Of a DNA stretch of 64,000 bases, positions 36,427 to 45,383 are shown in pieces. Below the pieces are notes generated by a model. It did not search any database. It had not been told where the DNA came from and worked only from the letters and a program-made list of their open reading frames with translations. The stretch covers positions 3,534,024 to 3,598,023 of the forward strand of contig NZ_KB900626.1 in NCBI RefSeq assembly GCF_000379125.1, in the 5' to 3' direction. Position numbers and translations under genes: made by a program. Source of the stretch: Methylosinus sp. LW4. GTDB lineage: Bacteria; Pseudomonadota; Alphaproteobacteria; Rhizobiales; Beijerinckiaceae. The first letter of the stretch is position 1; every line of letters starts with the position of its first letter.

Positions 36427-36723
36427 TCACTCCTTCAGCTCCCGCGCCAATTCCTTCGCGCGCTCGATGTCGCGTCGCTGCGAGCCCTTGTCGCCGCCGC
36501 AGAGCAGCACATAGACGGTCGCGCCGTTCCTGACGAAATAGACGCGATAGCCCGGCCCATAGTGAATTCGCATCTCCGACACGCCTTCCCCGACAGGCTC
36601 GCAATCGCCGAAATTGCCATGCGCGGCGCTCGTCAGCCGCGCCAATATGCGGGCCTTGCCCTTTCGATCGACGAGACCGGAGAGCCATTCGTCGAACGAC
36701 GAAGATCGAACGAGCGTGAACAT
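36427..36723 (-). CDS. HigB/RelE-superfamily toxin (addiction module killer)
   Basis: A 98-residue RelE/ParE-fold toxin of the addiction-module killer type: SFDEWLSGLVDRKGKARIL, then GNFGDCEPVGEGVSEMRIHY and YRVYFVRNGATVYVLLCGGD. It probably cleaves mRNA at the ribosome, as family members do. The start at 36723 (MFTLVRSS) matches the family beginning; the frame is open further upstream, but those residues overlap the operator. It forms a two-gene operon with the antitoxin. Confidence 0.9.
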   Translation of the reverse strand: MFTLVRSSSFDEWLSGLVDRKGKARILARLTSAAHGNFGDCEPVGEGVSEMRIHYGPGYRVYFVRNGATVYVLLCGGDKGSQRRDIERAKELARELKE

Positions 36724-36731
36724 GCCCGACC

Positions 36732-36747
36732 GTATCCACATGGATAC
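36732..36747 (-). promoter_or_regulatory. likely operator of the toxin-antitoxin operon
   Basis: GTATCC (36732-36737) and GGATAC (36742-36747) are exact inverted repeats around ACAT. The site lies 9 bases upstream of the toxin start codon, where an antitoxin-toxin complex would block transcription. Confidence 0.6.
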
Positions 36748-36862
36748 AGAAAGACAAGCTAGTCGCAGGTCGCCGCATGGCAAGCGGACAGCGCCGAATT
36801 CGAGCGAGGCGGCTCGACGGTCACGGCCTAGGCTGAGGTGGAGCAGTAGATTTGGGAGCAGA

Positions 36863-36952
36863 TGGCGGAGAGGGAGGGATTTGAACCCCCGATACGGTTG
36901 CCCGTATGCCGCATTTCGAGTGCGGTGCTTTCAACCACTCAGCCACCTCTCC
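36863..36952 (-). tRNA. tRNA-Ser (anticodon CGA)
   Basis: A 90-base type II tRNA including an encoded CCA. Acceptor GGAGAGG pairs with CCTCTCC. The anticodon stem CCGCA/TGCGG has loop CTCGAAA, giving CGA, which reads UCG. The long variable arm (ATACGGGCAACCGTAT) is typical of serine tRNA. The T arm has GGTTCAAATCC. Confidence 0.95.
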
Positions 36953-37165
36953 AGGGGCGAAAGCGAGGACTTGCCCCGCTCGCGGCGAAGCGCCCAATAG
37001 CACGCGTTCGCCTCGGCGATCAAGGCTCGAAACGCGATCCTTTCGCCCAGCCTCGCTCGAGGCTCCCGCGGCAGATTTGCCGATCGTTAACCTTAATGAG
37101 GTGTAACAGGCCGCCGACCTCCCCTCGCGCGCTCGCGGCTCGCGCGACGGGCGGTCCTCTGGAAC

Positions 37166-38605
37166 ATGCGCATGCCGAAAGCCAACGATCTCAGACCGCG
37201 ACAAAAGCGGCTTCCTTTCGTCGTCGAATTCACGCTCGCCTCGCGCCGTCGGCGGCTGGAGCTGTCGCCCCCGACGCTCGCCGTGGCGGGTCTCGTTCTG
37301 CTCGGGGCGGGGCTGCTCGCGCCTTGCGCGGCCGCCTATCTCGCGTTTCGCGACGACATGCTCGCCGAGCTGGTCGATCGCCAGACGCAGATGCGCTACG
37401 CCTATGAGGATCGGCTGGCCGCCATGCGGCTGCGGCTCGATCAGGCGACGAGCCGGCAGTTTCTCGCCCAGGGCGACGTCGAGAGCAAGGTGCAGACCTT
37501 GGTCGCCCGTCAGGCCAAGCTGGAGACGCGGGCGGCGCTGGTGGCGCGGCTCGTCGAAGGCGTCGCCTCCAAGGATGCCGCTCCCGCCGGCGTGACCGCG
37601 CAGAGGCGCGCGCCGGCTGTGGGCGCGGCGGCTGTCGGCGGGCCGGCTGTGGGGTTGCCTTCCGGCGTCAGCGCCTATGCGCCGGCGCAAGAGGAGCGGC
37701 CGGAGCCTTTCGCCGGCTTCGACAAGCCGCAGCCGGAGGGCCTCGAGCTACGGCTGCGACGCGAGGACGATGCGCCCGCCAACTCTTCGGGCAAGCCGGC
37801 GGCCGAACGCCGCGGCGCCTCGGCGGAGCTCGCGCCGCAGACCGAATCGCCCCGCCTCGCGGCCGAGGCCGGCCTGCCGATGCAGTCGCGCCTCGAGCAT
37901 TTGGAGGCCTCGCTCGATCACGCCGAGCGCGAGCAGACCCAGCGGCTCGGCCGGCTGGTCGAGCCGATTCGGGCGGCGACCGCCAAGCTGCGGCGCGCTT
38001 TCGATGTCGCCGGCCTGCCGGTCGAGCGCTTTCTTCCCAAGGGCCGCGCCAAGGCCGGCGCTGCTCCCGAGAGCTTCGCCGGCGGGCCTTTCGTGCCGGC
38101 CGAGCGCAATGATCTTTTCGAGCGCGAGCTCAGCGCCGCCGAGACCGCCGCCACCACGCTCGAGGGCCTGCGCAGCGCGCTGCCCAGCGTGCCGCTGCGC
38201 AAGCCGCTCGCCGGCGCGCCGGAGACCACCTCCGGCTTCGGCTATCGCACCGATCCCTTCTTCGGACGCGCCGCGCTGCATACGGGCGTCGATCTGCGCG
38301 ACGATTACGGCTCGCCCGTGCGCGCGACGGCGGGCGGCGTGGTCGTCAACGCCGGGCCGAGCGGCGGCTATGGGCAGATGGTCGAGATCGACCATGGCTC
38401 CGGCCTCGCCACGCGCTATGCGCATCTCTCGGCGATTGCCGTTTCCGTCGGCCAGGAGGTGGCGCCGGGCGAGACGGTCGGGCGGCTCGGCTCCACGGGC
38501 CGCTCCACCGGGCCGCATCTGCACTATGAGGTGCGGGTGGATGGCGAGCCGGTCGACCCCTCGCGCTTCCTGCGCGCGGCCTCGACGCTGGCCGAGAGTC
38601 GTTGA
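37166..38605 (+). CDS. M23-family metallopeptidase (LytM/peptidoglycan)
   Basis: A 479-residue membrane-anchored cell-wall enzyme. N-terminal anchor (about 38-62), then an alpha-helical coiled-coil-like region (about 70-130), an Ala/Pro/Glu-rich linker, another coiled coil (about 225-270), and a C-terminal M23 domain (about 350-470). The domain has GFGYRTDPFFGRAALHTGVD with the zinc His and Asp, and HLHYEV with the second zinc His. All ligands are present, so it should be an active endopeptidase unless it works as an EnvC-like activator. ATG at 37166; a second in-frame ATG lies two codons later. Confidence 0.92.
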   Translation: MRMPKANDLRPRQKRLPFVVEFTLASRRRRLELSPPTLAVAGLVLLGAGLLAPCAAAYLAFRDDMLAELVDRQTQMRYAYEDRLAAMRLRLDQATSRQFLAQGDVESKVQTLVARQAKLETRAALVARLVEGVASKDAAPAGVTAQRRAPAVGAAAVGGPAVGLPSGVSAYAPAQEERPEPFAGFDKPQPEGLELRLRREDDAPANSSGKPAAERRGASAELAPQTESPRLAAEAGLPMQSRLEHLEASLDHAEREQTQRLGRLVEPIRAATAKLRRAFDVAGLPVERFLPKGRAKAGAAPESFAGGPFVPAERNDLFERELSAAETAATTLEGLRSALPSVPLRKPLAGAPETTSGFGYRTDPFFGRAALHTGVDLRDDYGSPVRATAGGVVVNAGPSGGYGQMVEIDHGSGLATRYAHLSAIAVSVGQEVAPGETVGRLGSTGRSTGPHLHYEVRVDGEPVDPSRFLRAASTLAESR

Positions 38606-38685
38606 GCCGGGCTGGCGTTATGGGGCGAGTGCGATAAAAGACGCGGGGCCGGCCTCGTCCCGCCGGCGCGGACATATCGGACCCC

Positions 38686-40500
38686 ATGGCCCCGCCACCC
38701 CTTTTGACGCTCCAGAATGTCGGGCTGACGCTCGGCGGCAAGCCGCTTTTCGAATCGGCGGACCTCTCCGTCTCGCCCGGCGAGCGGCTGTGCCTCGTCG
38801 GCCGCAACGGCTCGGGCAAATCGACCCTGCTGCGAATCGCCGCCGGCGAGGTGGAGGCCGATTCGGGGATGCGCTTCCTGCAGCCGGGCGCGAGCCTGCG
38901 CTATCTGCCGCAGGAGCCGGATCTCTCCAAATTCGCGACCACGCTGGATTATGTGGTCGACGGCCTCGGCCCGACCGACGATCCCTATATCGCCAAGGCG
39001 CTGCTGCTCGAGCTCGGCCTCACGGGCGAGGAAAATACGCGCAGCCTCTCCGGCGGCGAGGGCCGCCGCGCCGCGCTCGCGCGCATCCTCGCGCCGGAGC
39101 CGGACGTGCTGCTGCTGGACGAGCCGACAAACCATCTCGATCTGCCGGCGATTCTCTGGCTCGAGGAGCGGCTCGCCGGCCTGCGCTCGGCGATGGTGAT
39201 CATCAGCCATGATCGCCGCTTCCTGCAGGATTTGACGCGCTCGACGGTCTGGCTCGATCGCGGGCGGACGCGCTATTTGTCACGCGGCTTCAAGGATTTC
39301 GAGGCCTGGCGCGACCGCGAGTTCGAGGAAGAGGAAAAGCAGCAGCACAAGATCGACCGCAAGATCGTCGCGGAAGAGCATTGGCTGCAGCATGGCGTCA
39401 CCGGCCGCCGCAAGCGCAATCAGAAGCGCCTCTCCGATCTTCACGAGATGCGCGCGCGTCGGCGCCGGCATGTCGGGCCGACGGGCGACATAAAGCTCGA
39501 GGTCGCCGAGGCGCAGACCTCCGGCGCGCTGGTGGTCGAGGCGCGGGGAATTTCCAAGGCTTTCGGCGATCGGACCATCGTCGATACTTTCTCGACGCGG
39601 GTGATGCGCGGCGATCGGCTGGGCATTGTCGGCGCCAATGGCGCGGGCAAGACGACGCTCATCAAAATGCTGACGGGGACGCTGGCGCCGGACGGCGGCC
39701 ATGTGCGGCTCGGCGCTTCGGTCGAGATGGCGACGCTGGATCAGAGCCGCGCCAGCCTCGATCCGCAGACGACATTGAAGGACGCGCTGACCGGCGGCGG
39801 CTCGGATTTCGTCGAGATCAACGGCCAGCGCAAGCATGTCATCGGCTATATGAAGGACTTCCTGTTCGGGACCGAGCAGGCGCGCACGCCCATCGGCCGG
39901 CTCTCCGGCGGCGAGCGCGGGCGCCTGCTGCTGGCCCGCGCGCTGGCGCTGCCGTCCAATCTTCTGGTGCTGGACGAGCCGACCAATGATCTCGATCTCG
40001 AGACGCTGGATCTCTTGGAGGAGATGCTCGCCGATTATCCCGGCACGCTGATCGTCGTCAGCCATGATCGCGATTTTCTCGATCGCGTCGCCACTTCCGT
40101 GCTGATGTCGGAAGGCAATGGCCGCTGGCTCGAATATGCCGGCGGTTATTCCGACATGGTGGCGCAGCGCGGCGAAGGCGTGCAGGCGCGAAGCGCCGCC
40201 GCCGCCCCGCGTGAGGAGAAGGCGAAAGCGGCGAGCGCGCCGCGGCCGAAATCCGCGGCCAAGCCGCGCCTCTCCTTCGCCGAGCAGCATGCGCTGACGA
40301 CGCTGCCGGCGAAAATGGAGGAGTTGCGCGGCAAGAGGGAGAAGCTGCAGAAATTTCTCGACGATCCCGGCCTCTATGCGCGCGATCCGGCGAAATTCGC
40401 CGAAGCCGGCAAGCTCCTCGCGAAAGTGGAGGAAGAGCTCGCCGCCGCCGAGGAGAGCTGGCTGGAATTGGAGATCAAGCGGGAGGAGATCGGCGGGTGA
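38686..40500 (+). CDS. ABC-F family ATPase (Uup-like)
   Basis: A 604-residue soluble protein with two ATPase domains and no membrane domain. Walker A GRNGSGKST and GANGAGKTT, two LSGGE signatures, and Walker B pairs DEPTNHLD and DEPTNDLD. A charged ABC-F linker joins the domains (about 195-260) and a coiled-coil C-terminus (about 535-604) follows an Ala/Lys-rich stretch. The C-terminal coiled coil points to the Uup group, which acts in ribosome-associated or DNA-repair-related roles in studied bacteria. It lies 80 bases after the M23 gene. Confidence 0.93.
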   Translation: MAPPPLLTLQNVGLTLGGKPLFESADLSVSPGERLCLVGRNGSGKSTLLRIAAGEVEADSGMRFLQPGASLRYLPQEPDLSKFATTLDYVVDGLGPTDDPYIAKALLLELGLTGEENTRSLSGGEGRRAALARILAPEPDVLLLDEPTNHLDLPAILWLEERLAGLRSAMVIISHDRRFLQDLTRSTVWLDRGRTRYLSRGFKDFEAWRDREFEEEEKQQHKIDRKIVAEEHWLQHGVTGRRKRNQKRLSDLHEMRARRRRHVGPTGDIKLEVAEAQTSGALVVEARGISKAFGDRTIVDTFSTRVMRGDRLGIVGANGAGKTTLIKMLTGTLAPDGGHVRLGASVEMATLDQSRASLDPQTTLKDALTGGGSDFVEINGQRKHVIGYMKDFLFGTEQARTPIGRLSGGERGRLLLARALALPSNLLVLDEPTNDLDLETLDLLEEMLADYPGTLIVVSHDRDFLDRVATSVLMSEGNGRWLEYAGGYSDMVAQRGEGVQARSAAAAPREEKAKAASAPRPKSAAKPRLSFAEQHALTTLPAKMEELRGKREKLQKFLDDPGLYARDPAKFAEAGKLLAKVEEELAAAEESWLELEIKREEIGG

Positions 40501-40545
40501 GGCGCTTCACCCGCCCGTCCTCAGAGGCGCCCTGAGAGCGTCGCT

Positions 40546-41817
40546 TCAGCGCTTCGTCGCGAGTCCGGCTGTGGTCTTGCGCGTCTGCGTCTCCGCATGG
40601 CCGCGTTCCAGCGGAATGAGCCGGTAGCCCTCCTGCTGCGTCAGCCAGGAGAGATAGGCGACGCCCTTGCTCTCGACGAGCAGCGGATGGTCGGAGGCTT
40701 CCGCCGTTTGCGCCAGCGCGCGCGGCGCGTCGAAGCTCTTGCCGCCGTCGCGCGAGCTCTGCGCGAGGACGGTGGTCAGCGTTCCGTCGAACTCCTTCCA
40801 GGCGCGGTACAGCTTGCCGCCGCTGACGAGCAGCTGCGGACGCTGCGGCGCGCGCTCGGCGTCGCCGATGCGCTGGGGCTCGGAGAAGCTCTTTCCACCA
40901 TCCTCGCTGCGCGCATAGAACAGGCCCTGGCGCGTCTTGCCGCGCGTGAACCATGCGATGTGCCAGCGTCCGGCGGCGTCGATCGCCATGGCCGGTCCCT
41001 GATGCGGGCAGGCGGTCGCCCAATCGTCGAGGCTGACGCGCGAGCCGATGAGCGTCTTGCCGTCGGCGGAGAGCTTGGCGGCCATATGGTCGCGGCGATT
41101 ATTCTCGAACACATGGCGCCACATGAAGACGGGCTGGCCGTCGCGATCCAGCGCCGCGCCGATGCGGCAGCATTCGCAGCTGTGATCGAGCAGAATGCTC
41201 TTGCCGGAAAAGCTCTTGCCGGCGTCGTCGGACCAGGCGACCGCTATGCCGCTGCCCTCGAAGCTCTCGCCGGCGGCCTTCGCTTTGGCGGCGTCGCGCT
41301 TGTCGAGCCAAGCGGCGTAGAGTCGCCCTTTGGGGTCGACGATGAAGGTCTCGAAGCGCTGGCCCTTGTCGTCGACGAGCGGCTGCGGCGGCGCGAAGCT
41401 CTTGCCCTCGTCGGTCGAGCGCGTGACGAAGACCGTGCCCTCATAGCTCTTCTCGGGCCGCGTGGTGAAGCTCGCCACCAGAGTCCCGTCCGCGAGCGCG
41501 ACGATCTTGGGCCGCGCCTCGCCATTGTCGTCCAGCGTTCCCGCCGGCGCGGCGATGACGAAGGGCGGCGCGAAGCTCTTGCCATTGTCGCTGGAAACCG
41601 CGCCATAGACCTTGCCGGCGACCGAATAGGTCAGCCACAGCCGCCCATCGGCGCCGAAGGAGGGCGTCGCGCTGACGGCGCATTTGGGCAGCGGATCGGC
41701 GCAGGCGGGCGGCGCGGCATGGGCCATCTGGCCCATTTTTTCCTCTCGCGCTTTCTCTTGCGCGAGCGCGCCGGAAGCGACGAGAAGGGACAGCAGAGCG
41801 AGCGCGGCGCGTTTCAT
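40546..41817 (-). CDS. exported Asp-box (sialidase-like) protein with CECC motif
   Basis: A 423-residue protein with signal peptide (about 1-20, ending ALA-Q). The mature part is a six-bladed-propeller-type repeat protein: five Asp boxes of S-x-D-x-G-K-S-F (SSDNGKSF, STDEGKSF, SDDAGKSF, SEDGGKSF and SSRDGGKSF). The sialidase catalytic residues are not evident. It has a cluster DHSCECCRIGAA in the middle, paired Cys near the N-terminus (CADPLPKC) and another in TACPHQGP. The Cys cluster suggests metal or disulfide chemistry rather than glycan hydrolysis. Last gene of the TonB2 operon, 65 bases after the TonB-CTD-like gene. Confidence 0.8.
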   Translation of the reverse strand: MKRAALALLSLLVASGALAQEKAREEKMGQMAHAAPPACADPLPKCAVSATPSFGADGRLWLTYSVAGKVYGAVSSDNGKSFAPPFVIAAPAGTLDDNGEARPKIVALADGTLVASFTTRPEKSYEGTVFVTRSTDEGKSFAPPQPLVDDKGQRFETFIVDPKGRLYAAWLDKRDAAKAKAAGESFEGSGIAVAWSDDAGKSFSGKSILLDHSCECCRIGAALDRDGQPVFMWRHVFENNRRDHMAAKLSADGKTLIGSRVSLDDWATACPHQGPAMAIDAAGRWHIAWFTRGKTRQGLFYARSEDGGKSFSEPQRIGDAERAPQRPQLLVSGGKLYRAWKEFDGTLTTVLAQSSRDGGKSFDAPRALAQTAEASDHPLLVESKGVAYLSWLTQQEGYRLIPLERGHAETQTRKTTAGLATKR

Positions 41818-41882
41818 GGCGGTGCCTTTCTCAGCGGCTGAAGATGTCGGCTCGAAGGGACGAAAAGCCCGCCGACCCCGCG

Positions 41883-42233
41883 TCAGTGGAAGTTGAATCT
41901 CTGCGAGCCCTCGAAGGAGCCGCCGGGCGGCGGCGGGGCGATCAGGCCGGAGAGAATCTTGCGGACGATCTCCGCATGTTTCGGGCTGCTCGACTGGGCG
42001 ATCGTCACCTGATCCACCTTGCCGGCGGCGTCGATGTGGAAGCTGGCCGTCGCCGAGCCGGGACCGGCGGGGCTCGTCGTCGGCGTGCGCTTGGCGATCT
42101 CGCTATAGAGCAGGCCGAGGAACTTGCTCTGCGAGAGGCCGGAGGGGGCCGTCGTCGCGCCATTGGCGTCGCCCGCGGCCTGGGCCGCGCCGGCGAGCAT
42201 GGTGAAAGCGAGAATTAAGATCGAGCGTCTCAT
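41883..42233 (-). CDS. exported TonB-C-terminal-domain-like protein, array member 4
   Basis: A 116-residue protein: signal peptide (about 1-20, ending AQA), short linker, then a domain with FLGLLYSEIAKRTPTTSPAG and a C-terminal APPPPGGSFEGSQRFNFH. The pattern of a helix, beta strands with GKVDQVTIAQSSSP, a second helix and a last strand is that of the TonB C-terminal domain. It has no membrane anchor or proline-rich spacer, so it should be free in the periplasm. The gene overlaps the preceding one by 4 bases (ATGA). Fourth in the array counted from exbB2-exbD2-tonB2. Confidence 0.8.
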   Translation of the reverse strand: MRRSILILAFTMLAGAAQAAGDANGATTAPSGLSQSKFLGLLYSEIAKRTPTTSPAGPGSATASFHIDAAGKVDQVTIAQSSSPKHAEIVRKILSGLIAPPPPGGSFEGSQRFNFH

Positions 42234-42562
42234 CTGGCCTGTCCTTCACGCACGAAAACGAAACGATAGCGCAGGTGGTATTGTCCTCGGGGCGGCGGCG
42301 GCAGGCTGACCCGCGCCAGCCTGTCGCGCGTCAACGCCACGAGGCGCGCATCGGAACCCCGCAGGCGGGAGGAGACGACATATCCGTCCGCGCCTATCTC
42401 GATCTCCGCGTCGACCCGTCCTGCGGGATGCGGCGCCGGAAAGCTCTGTCTCGCCAAAGTCGCATTCACGAGCGCGACATAGACATTCGGATGCCTCGAC
42501 TCGCCGCCGAGGGCGGCCCCCGCGCAGAGGAAGAGCGCTATCGCGAGGGCCGAGGATTTCAT
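42230..42562 (-). CDS. exported TonB-C-terminal-domain-like protein, array member 3
   Basis: A 110-residue, more divergent member. Signal peptide (about 1-19, ending ALG), then NVYVALVNATLARQSFPAPH, a strand region GRVDAEIEIGADGYVVSSRL, and LPPPPRGQYHLRYRFVFV. It keeps the xPPPPxG near the end and the beta pattern, but loses the FHF(H/N) ending. Its start is 14 bases downstream of the previous gene's stop. Function inferred from the array only. Confidence 0.7.
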   Translation of the reverse strand: MKSSALAIALFLCAGAALGGESRHPNVYVALVNATLARQSFPAPHPAGRVDAEIEIGADGYVVSSRLRGSDARLVALTRDRLARVSLPPPPRGQYHLRYRFVFVREGQAR

Positions 42563-42576
42563 GAGCTTCCCGCCGA

Positions 42577-43074
42577 TCAGTGGAAGTTGAATTCCTGCAC
42601 CGCGGAGAAGGAGCCGCCGGGCGGCGACACGGTGTGAACCGCGGCGAGGATTTGATTGACGACGGGTTCGAGCGCCGGATTGGAGGCGCTCTGAACCTTG
42701 TGCGACACGACGCGGCCGCCGGCGCCGATCGTGAAGGCGACATGGATGGAGCCGGTCTGCGCGTCAGAGGCCTTGGGCGTGTGGCGCTTGATCTCGGCGG
42801 CGAGCAGCTTGACATAGGCCTGCTTGGAGAGAGCGGGCTTCGCCTTCTCGGCCTGCTTCTTGTCCTTGCTCTTGTCCGCGTCCTTGCTCTTTTCCTTATC
42901 GGCGGCCTTTTCAGGCTTGGCCTTGGGCTTGGCTTCCGTGGCCTTGTGCTCGGTCGCGGCGGGAGCGGGCGCGGCGGCGGATTCGGCTGCGGCAGGGGCC
43001 GCCGTTTCGCCCTCGACCGCGAGGGCGGAGCCGGAGACGAGCCCGGCGATCATCAATATCGCGATTCTTTTCAT
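42577..43074 (-). CDS. exported TonB-C-terminal-domain-like protein, array member 2
   Basis: A 165-residue protein. Signal peptide (about 1-20), a long Ala/Glu/Lys-rich spacer with alternating Lys-Asp/Lys-Ser (about 25-78), and a C-terminal domain with QAYVKLLAAEIKRHTPKASD, a GSIHVAFTIGAGGRVVSHKV strand and PPGGSFSAVQEFNFH. A GAGGAA ribosome-binding site decides the ATG at 43074; the frame is open far upstream. It has a spacer of TonB type but no membrane anchor. Confidence 0.8.
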   Translation of the reverse strand: MKRIAILMIAGLVSGSALAVEGETAAPAAAESAAAPAPAATEHKATEAKPKAKPEKAADKEKSKDADKSKDKKQAEKAKPALSKQAYVKLLAAEIKRHTPKASDAQTGSIHVAFTIGAGGRVVSHKVQSASNPALEPVVNQILAAVHTVSPPGGSFSAVQEFNFH

Positions 43075-43102
43075 TGGGACGTTCCTCGATCTTTTTTTGC
43101 GC

Positions 43103-43468
43103 TCAGTTGAAGTGAAAACTCTGTTCGGCGTCGAACGGGCCGCCCGGCGGCGGCGGAGCCCGCAGCGATTCGATGATCCGCCGCGCCAACGCCGCATGAG
43201 CCGGAGACGAGCCCGTCGCCTCGACGACGCTGATGGCGCCGTCCTTCCCGACATGGAAAAAGCAGGTCGCCCGCCCCTGGCCGATCGTTGCGCGGTTCGG
43301 CGTGTGGCGGCGGATTACTTCCGCCATGATTGTCTTATATCGGTGAATGGCCGCCGGATCGGCGAAGACCGACGACGCCGGGGCGATATCCTTCGCAGTC
43401 GCGGCGTCCGCGGCTGCGAGAGCAAAGACGGAAATCAGACCGGCGATCGTCGATGACGACAATCTCAT
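43103..43468 (-). CDS. exported TonB-C-terminal-domain-like protein, array member 1
   Basis: A 121-residue protein. Signal peptide (about 1-25, ending ATA), then IHRYKTIMAEVIRRHTPNRA, GRATCFFHVGKDGAISVVEA, SSPAHAALARRIIESLRAPP and PGGPFDAEQSFHFN. The SSPAHAALARRI stretch is the same as in tonB2, so this copy is the closest relative of the TonB2 domain. One Cys lies in the first strand (ATCFFHV). It starts 27 bases downstream of tonB2. Confidence 0.82.
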   Translation of the reverse strand: MRLSSSTIAGLISVFALAAADAATAKDIAPASSVFADPAAIHRYKTIMAEVIRRHTPNRATIGQGRATCFFHVGKDGAISVVEATGSSPAHAALARRIIESLRAPPPPGGPFDAEQSFHFN

Positions 43469-43495
43469 TTCGCGTCTCTCGATCTTTTCGTCGCA

Positions 43496-44209
43496 TCAGT
43501 GGAAGTGGAAGCTCTGAGTTGCGATGAACGATCCGCCCGGCGGCGGCGGCGCATGGACCGAGGCCAAAATACGCCTCGCCAGCGCAGCATGAGCCGGCGA
43601 GGAGCCGGAAGCGGAAATGCTGGCGATGCCGCCGCCGGCGGTCACATTGAAGGTGCAATGCGCCGTGCCCTCGCCCAGCGCGGAGCTTCCCGGCGTGTGG
43701 CTGCGGATCGCCGCCGCGAGCAGCGCCTTATAGGCGCTCTGCGACATGCCATTGCTCTGCGACTGCCCTTCCGGCGCGCCCAACCGGCGCTGGGTGACGG
43801 CCTCGCGCTTCTTGTCGCGCTCGACGTCTTTCTTTTTCTCGACGACCTTCTTCTTTTTCTCGACGATCTCTTTCTGCTGCGGCAGCGTCGGCGCATCGGG
43901 CGCCATCACTTGCGGCGGCGGAATGGCGAGATCGGGCTGCTCGATCTCCTCGGGCGGCGGCGGCTCTTCCTCCGCGGCGCTCACTTCTTGCGCTTCGAAG
44001 AAATCGCCCTGCGGGACGAGCTCCATGCTGATCGAGTCGAGGCTGGCGATGCTCGGCACGGCCAGCTTCAGCAGCAGCCAGCCGACCGCCGCATGAGCGA
44101 CGACGACGCCGGCGAAGCTCGCCGGCCGCAGCCAGCCGGGTCTGACGGGCGGCGGGGCGCCGATGGGCGTCCCCTCATGCTCGAAGGAAGAGAGGATCGC
44201 ATCCGTCAT
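43496..44209 (-). CDS. TonB-like energy transducer (system 2)
   Basis: A 237-residue inner-membrane protein. One membrane segment (about 30-52) follows a short N-terminal region; it contains the conserved His (VVVAHAAVG). A Pro/Glu-rich then Lys-rich periplasmic spacer (about 70-145) leads to a C-terminal domain. The domain carries YKALLAAAIRSHTPGSSALG in place of the usual Tyr-Pro segment, and ends PPPPGGSFIATQSFHFH. The TonB topology is intact while the receptor-contacting fold has drifted. It overlaps exbD2 by 4 bases and leads into four exported domains of the same kind. It probably powers the receptor at 46540. Confidence 0.88.
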   Translation of the reverse strand: MTDAILSSFEHEGTPIGAPPPVRPGWLRPASFAGVVVAHAAVGWLLLKLAVPSIASLDSISMELVPQGDFFEAQEVSAAEEEPPPPEEIEQPDLAIPPPQVMAPDAPTLPQQKEIVEKKKKVVEKKKDVERDKKREAVTQRRLGAPEGQSQSNGMSQSAYKALLAAAIRSHTPGSSALGEGTAHCTFNVTAGGGIASISASGSSPAHAALARRILASVHAPPPPGGSFIATQSFHFH

Positions 44210-44741
44210 TTCGCCGCCCCTCCCGCGGGAATCGCCGCCGCAGGAACGGCCGTCGCAGGCGCCGGGCTCGCCGCGGCCGGCTTCGCGCCGACGGCCGCCG
44301 CCGGGGTCGCCGCGCCCTTGGGCCGCGAGTCGGTGAGTATGGCGATATGGGTGATGCCATTGGTCGCCAATTTGTCCATCACGGCGATCACCTCGCCGTA
44401 ATTGGCCTCCTTGTCGCCGCGAACATGAACGATGCGGCTCGTGTCGGAGCCCATCATCGCCTTGATGCCGTCGACGAGCGCCTCGGGCGACACTTCATCG
44501 GCGCCGAGCGCCACCTTGCCGTCCTTGGAGACGGCGACGACGATCGGCTCCTTGGGATTGAGCGGCTGCGCCGCCTTGGACTGCGGGAGATTGACCTTCA
44601 TGCCCTTGGCGAGCAGAGGCGCCGTCACCATGAAGATGATGAGCAGCACCAGCATGACGTCGACGAGCGGCGTCACATTTATGTCGGCGAGCGGCTGATA
44701 GAGGCTGTCGCCATTCTTGAAGCGCGTGGGAAGTCCGGCCA

Positions 44742-44742
<1 letters not shown>
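44206..44742 (-). CDS. exbD: biopolymer transporter ExbD (system 2)
   Basis: A 178-residue ExbD. Same core as ExbD1 (PLADINVTPLVDVMLVLLIIF with membrane Asp, then GMKVNLPQSKAAQPLNPKEP). It carries an extra C-terminal Ala/Pro-rich tail of about 35 residues after the HIAILTDSRPKGAAT segment. Start and stop overlap neighbours by a few bases (TGATG with exbB2, ATGA with tonB2). Energising subunit of the second TonB complex. Confidence 0.94.

Positions 44743-45383
<641 letters not shown>

Noticed and set aside
36862..37407. Plus-strand frame beginning over the tRNA-Ser gene
   Set aside because: The first 30 codons (MAEREGFEPPI...) are the well-known spurious translation of the complement of a tRNA gene.
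40546..41817. Identification as a true sialidase
   Set aside because: Asp boxes alone are common to many propellers; the catalytic Arg triad and Tyr/Glu pair were not seen.
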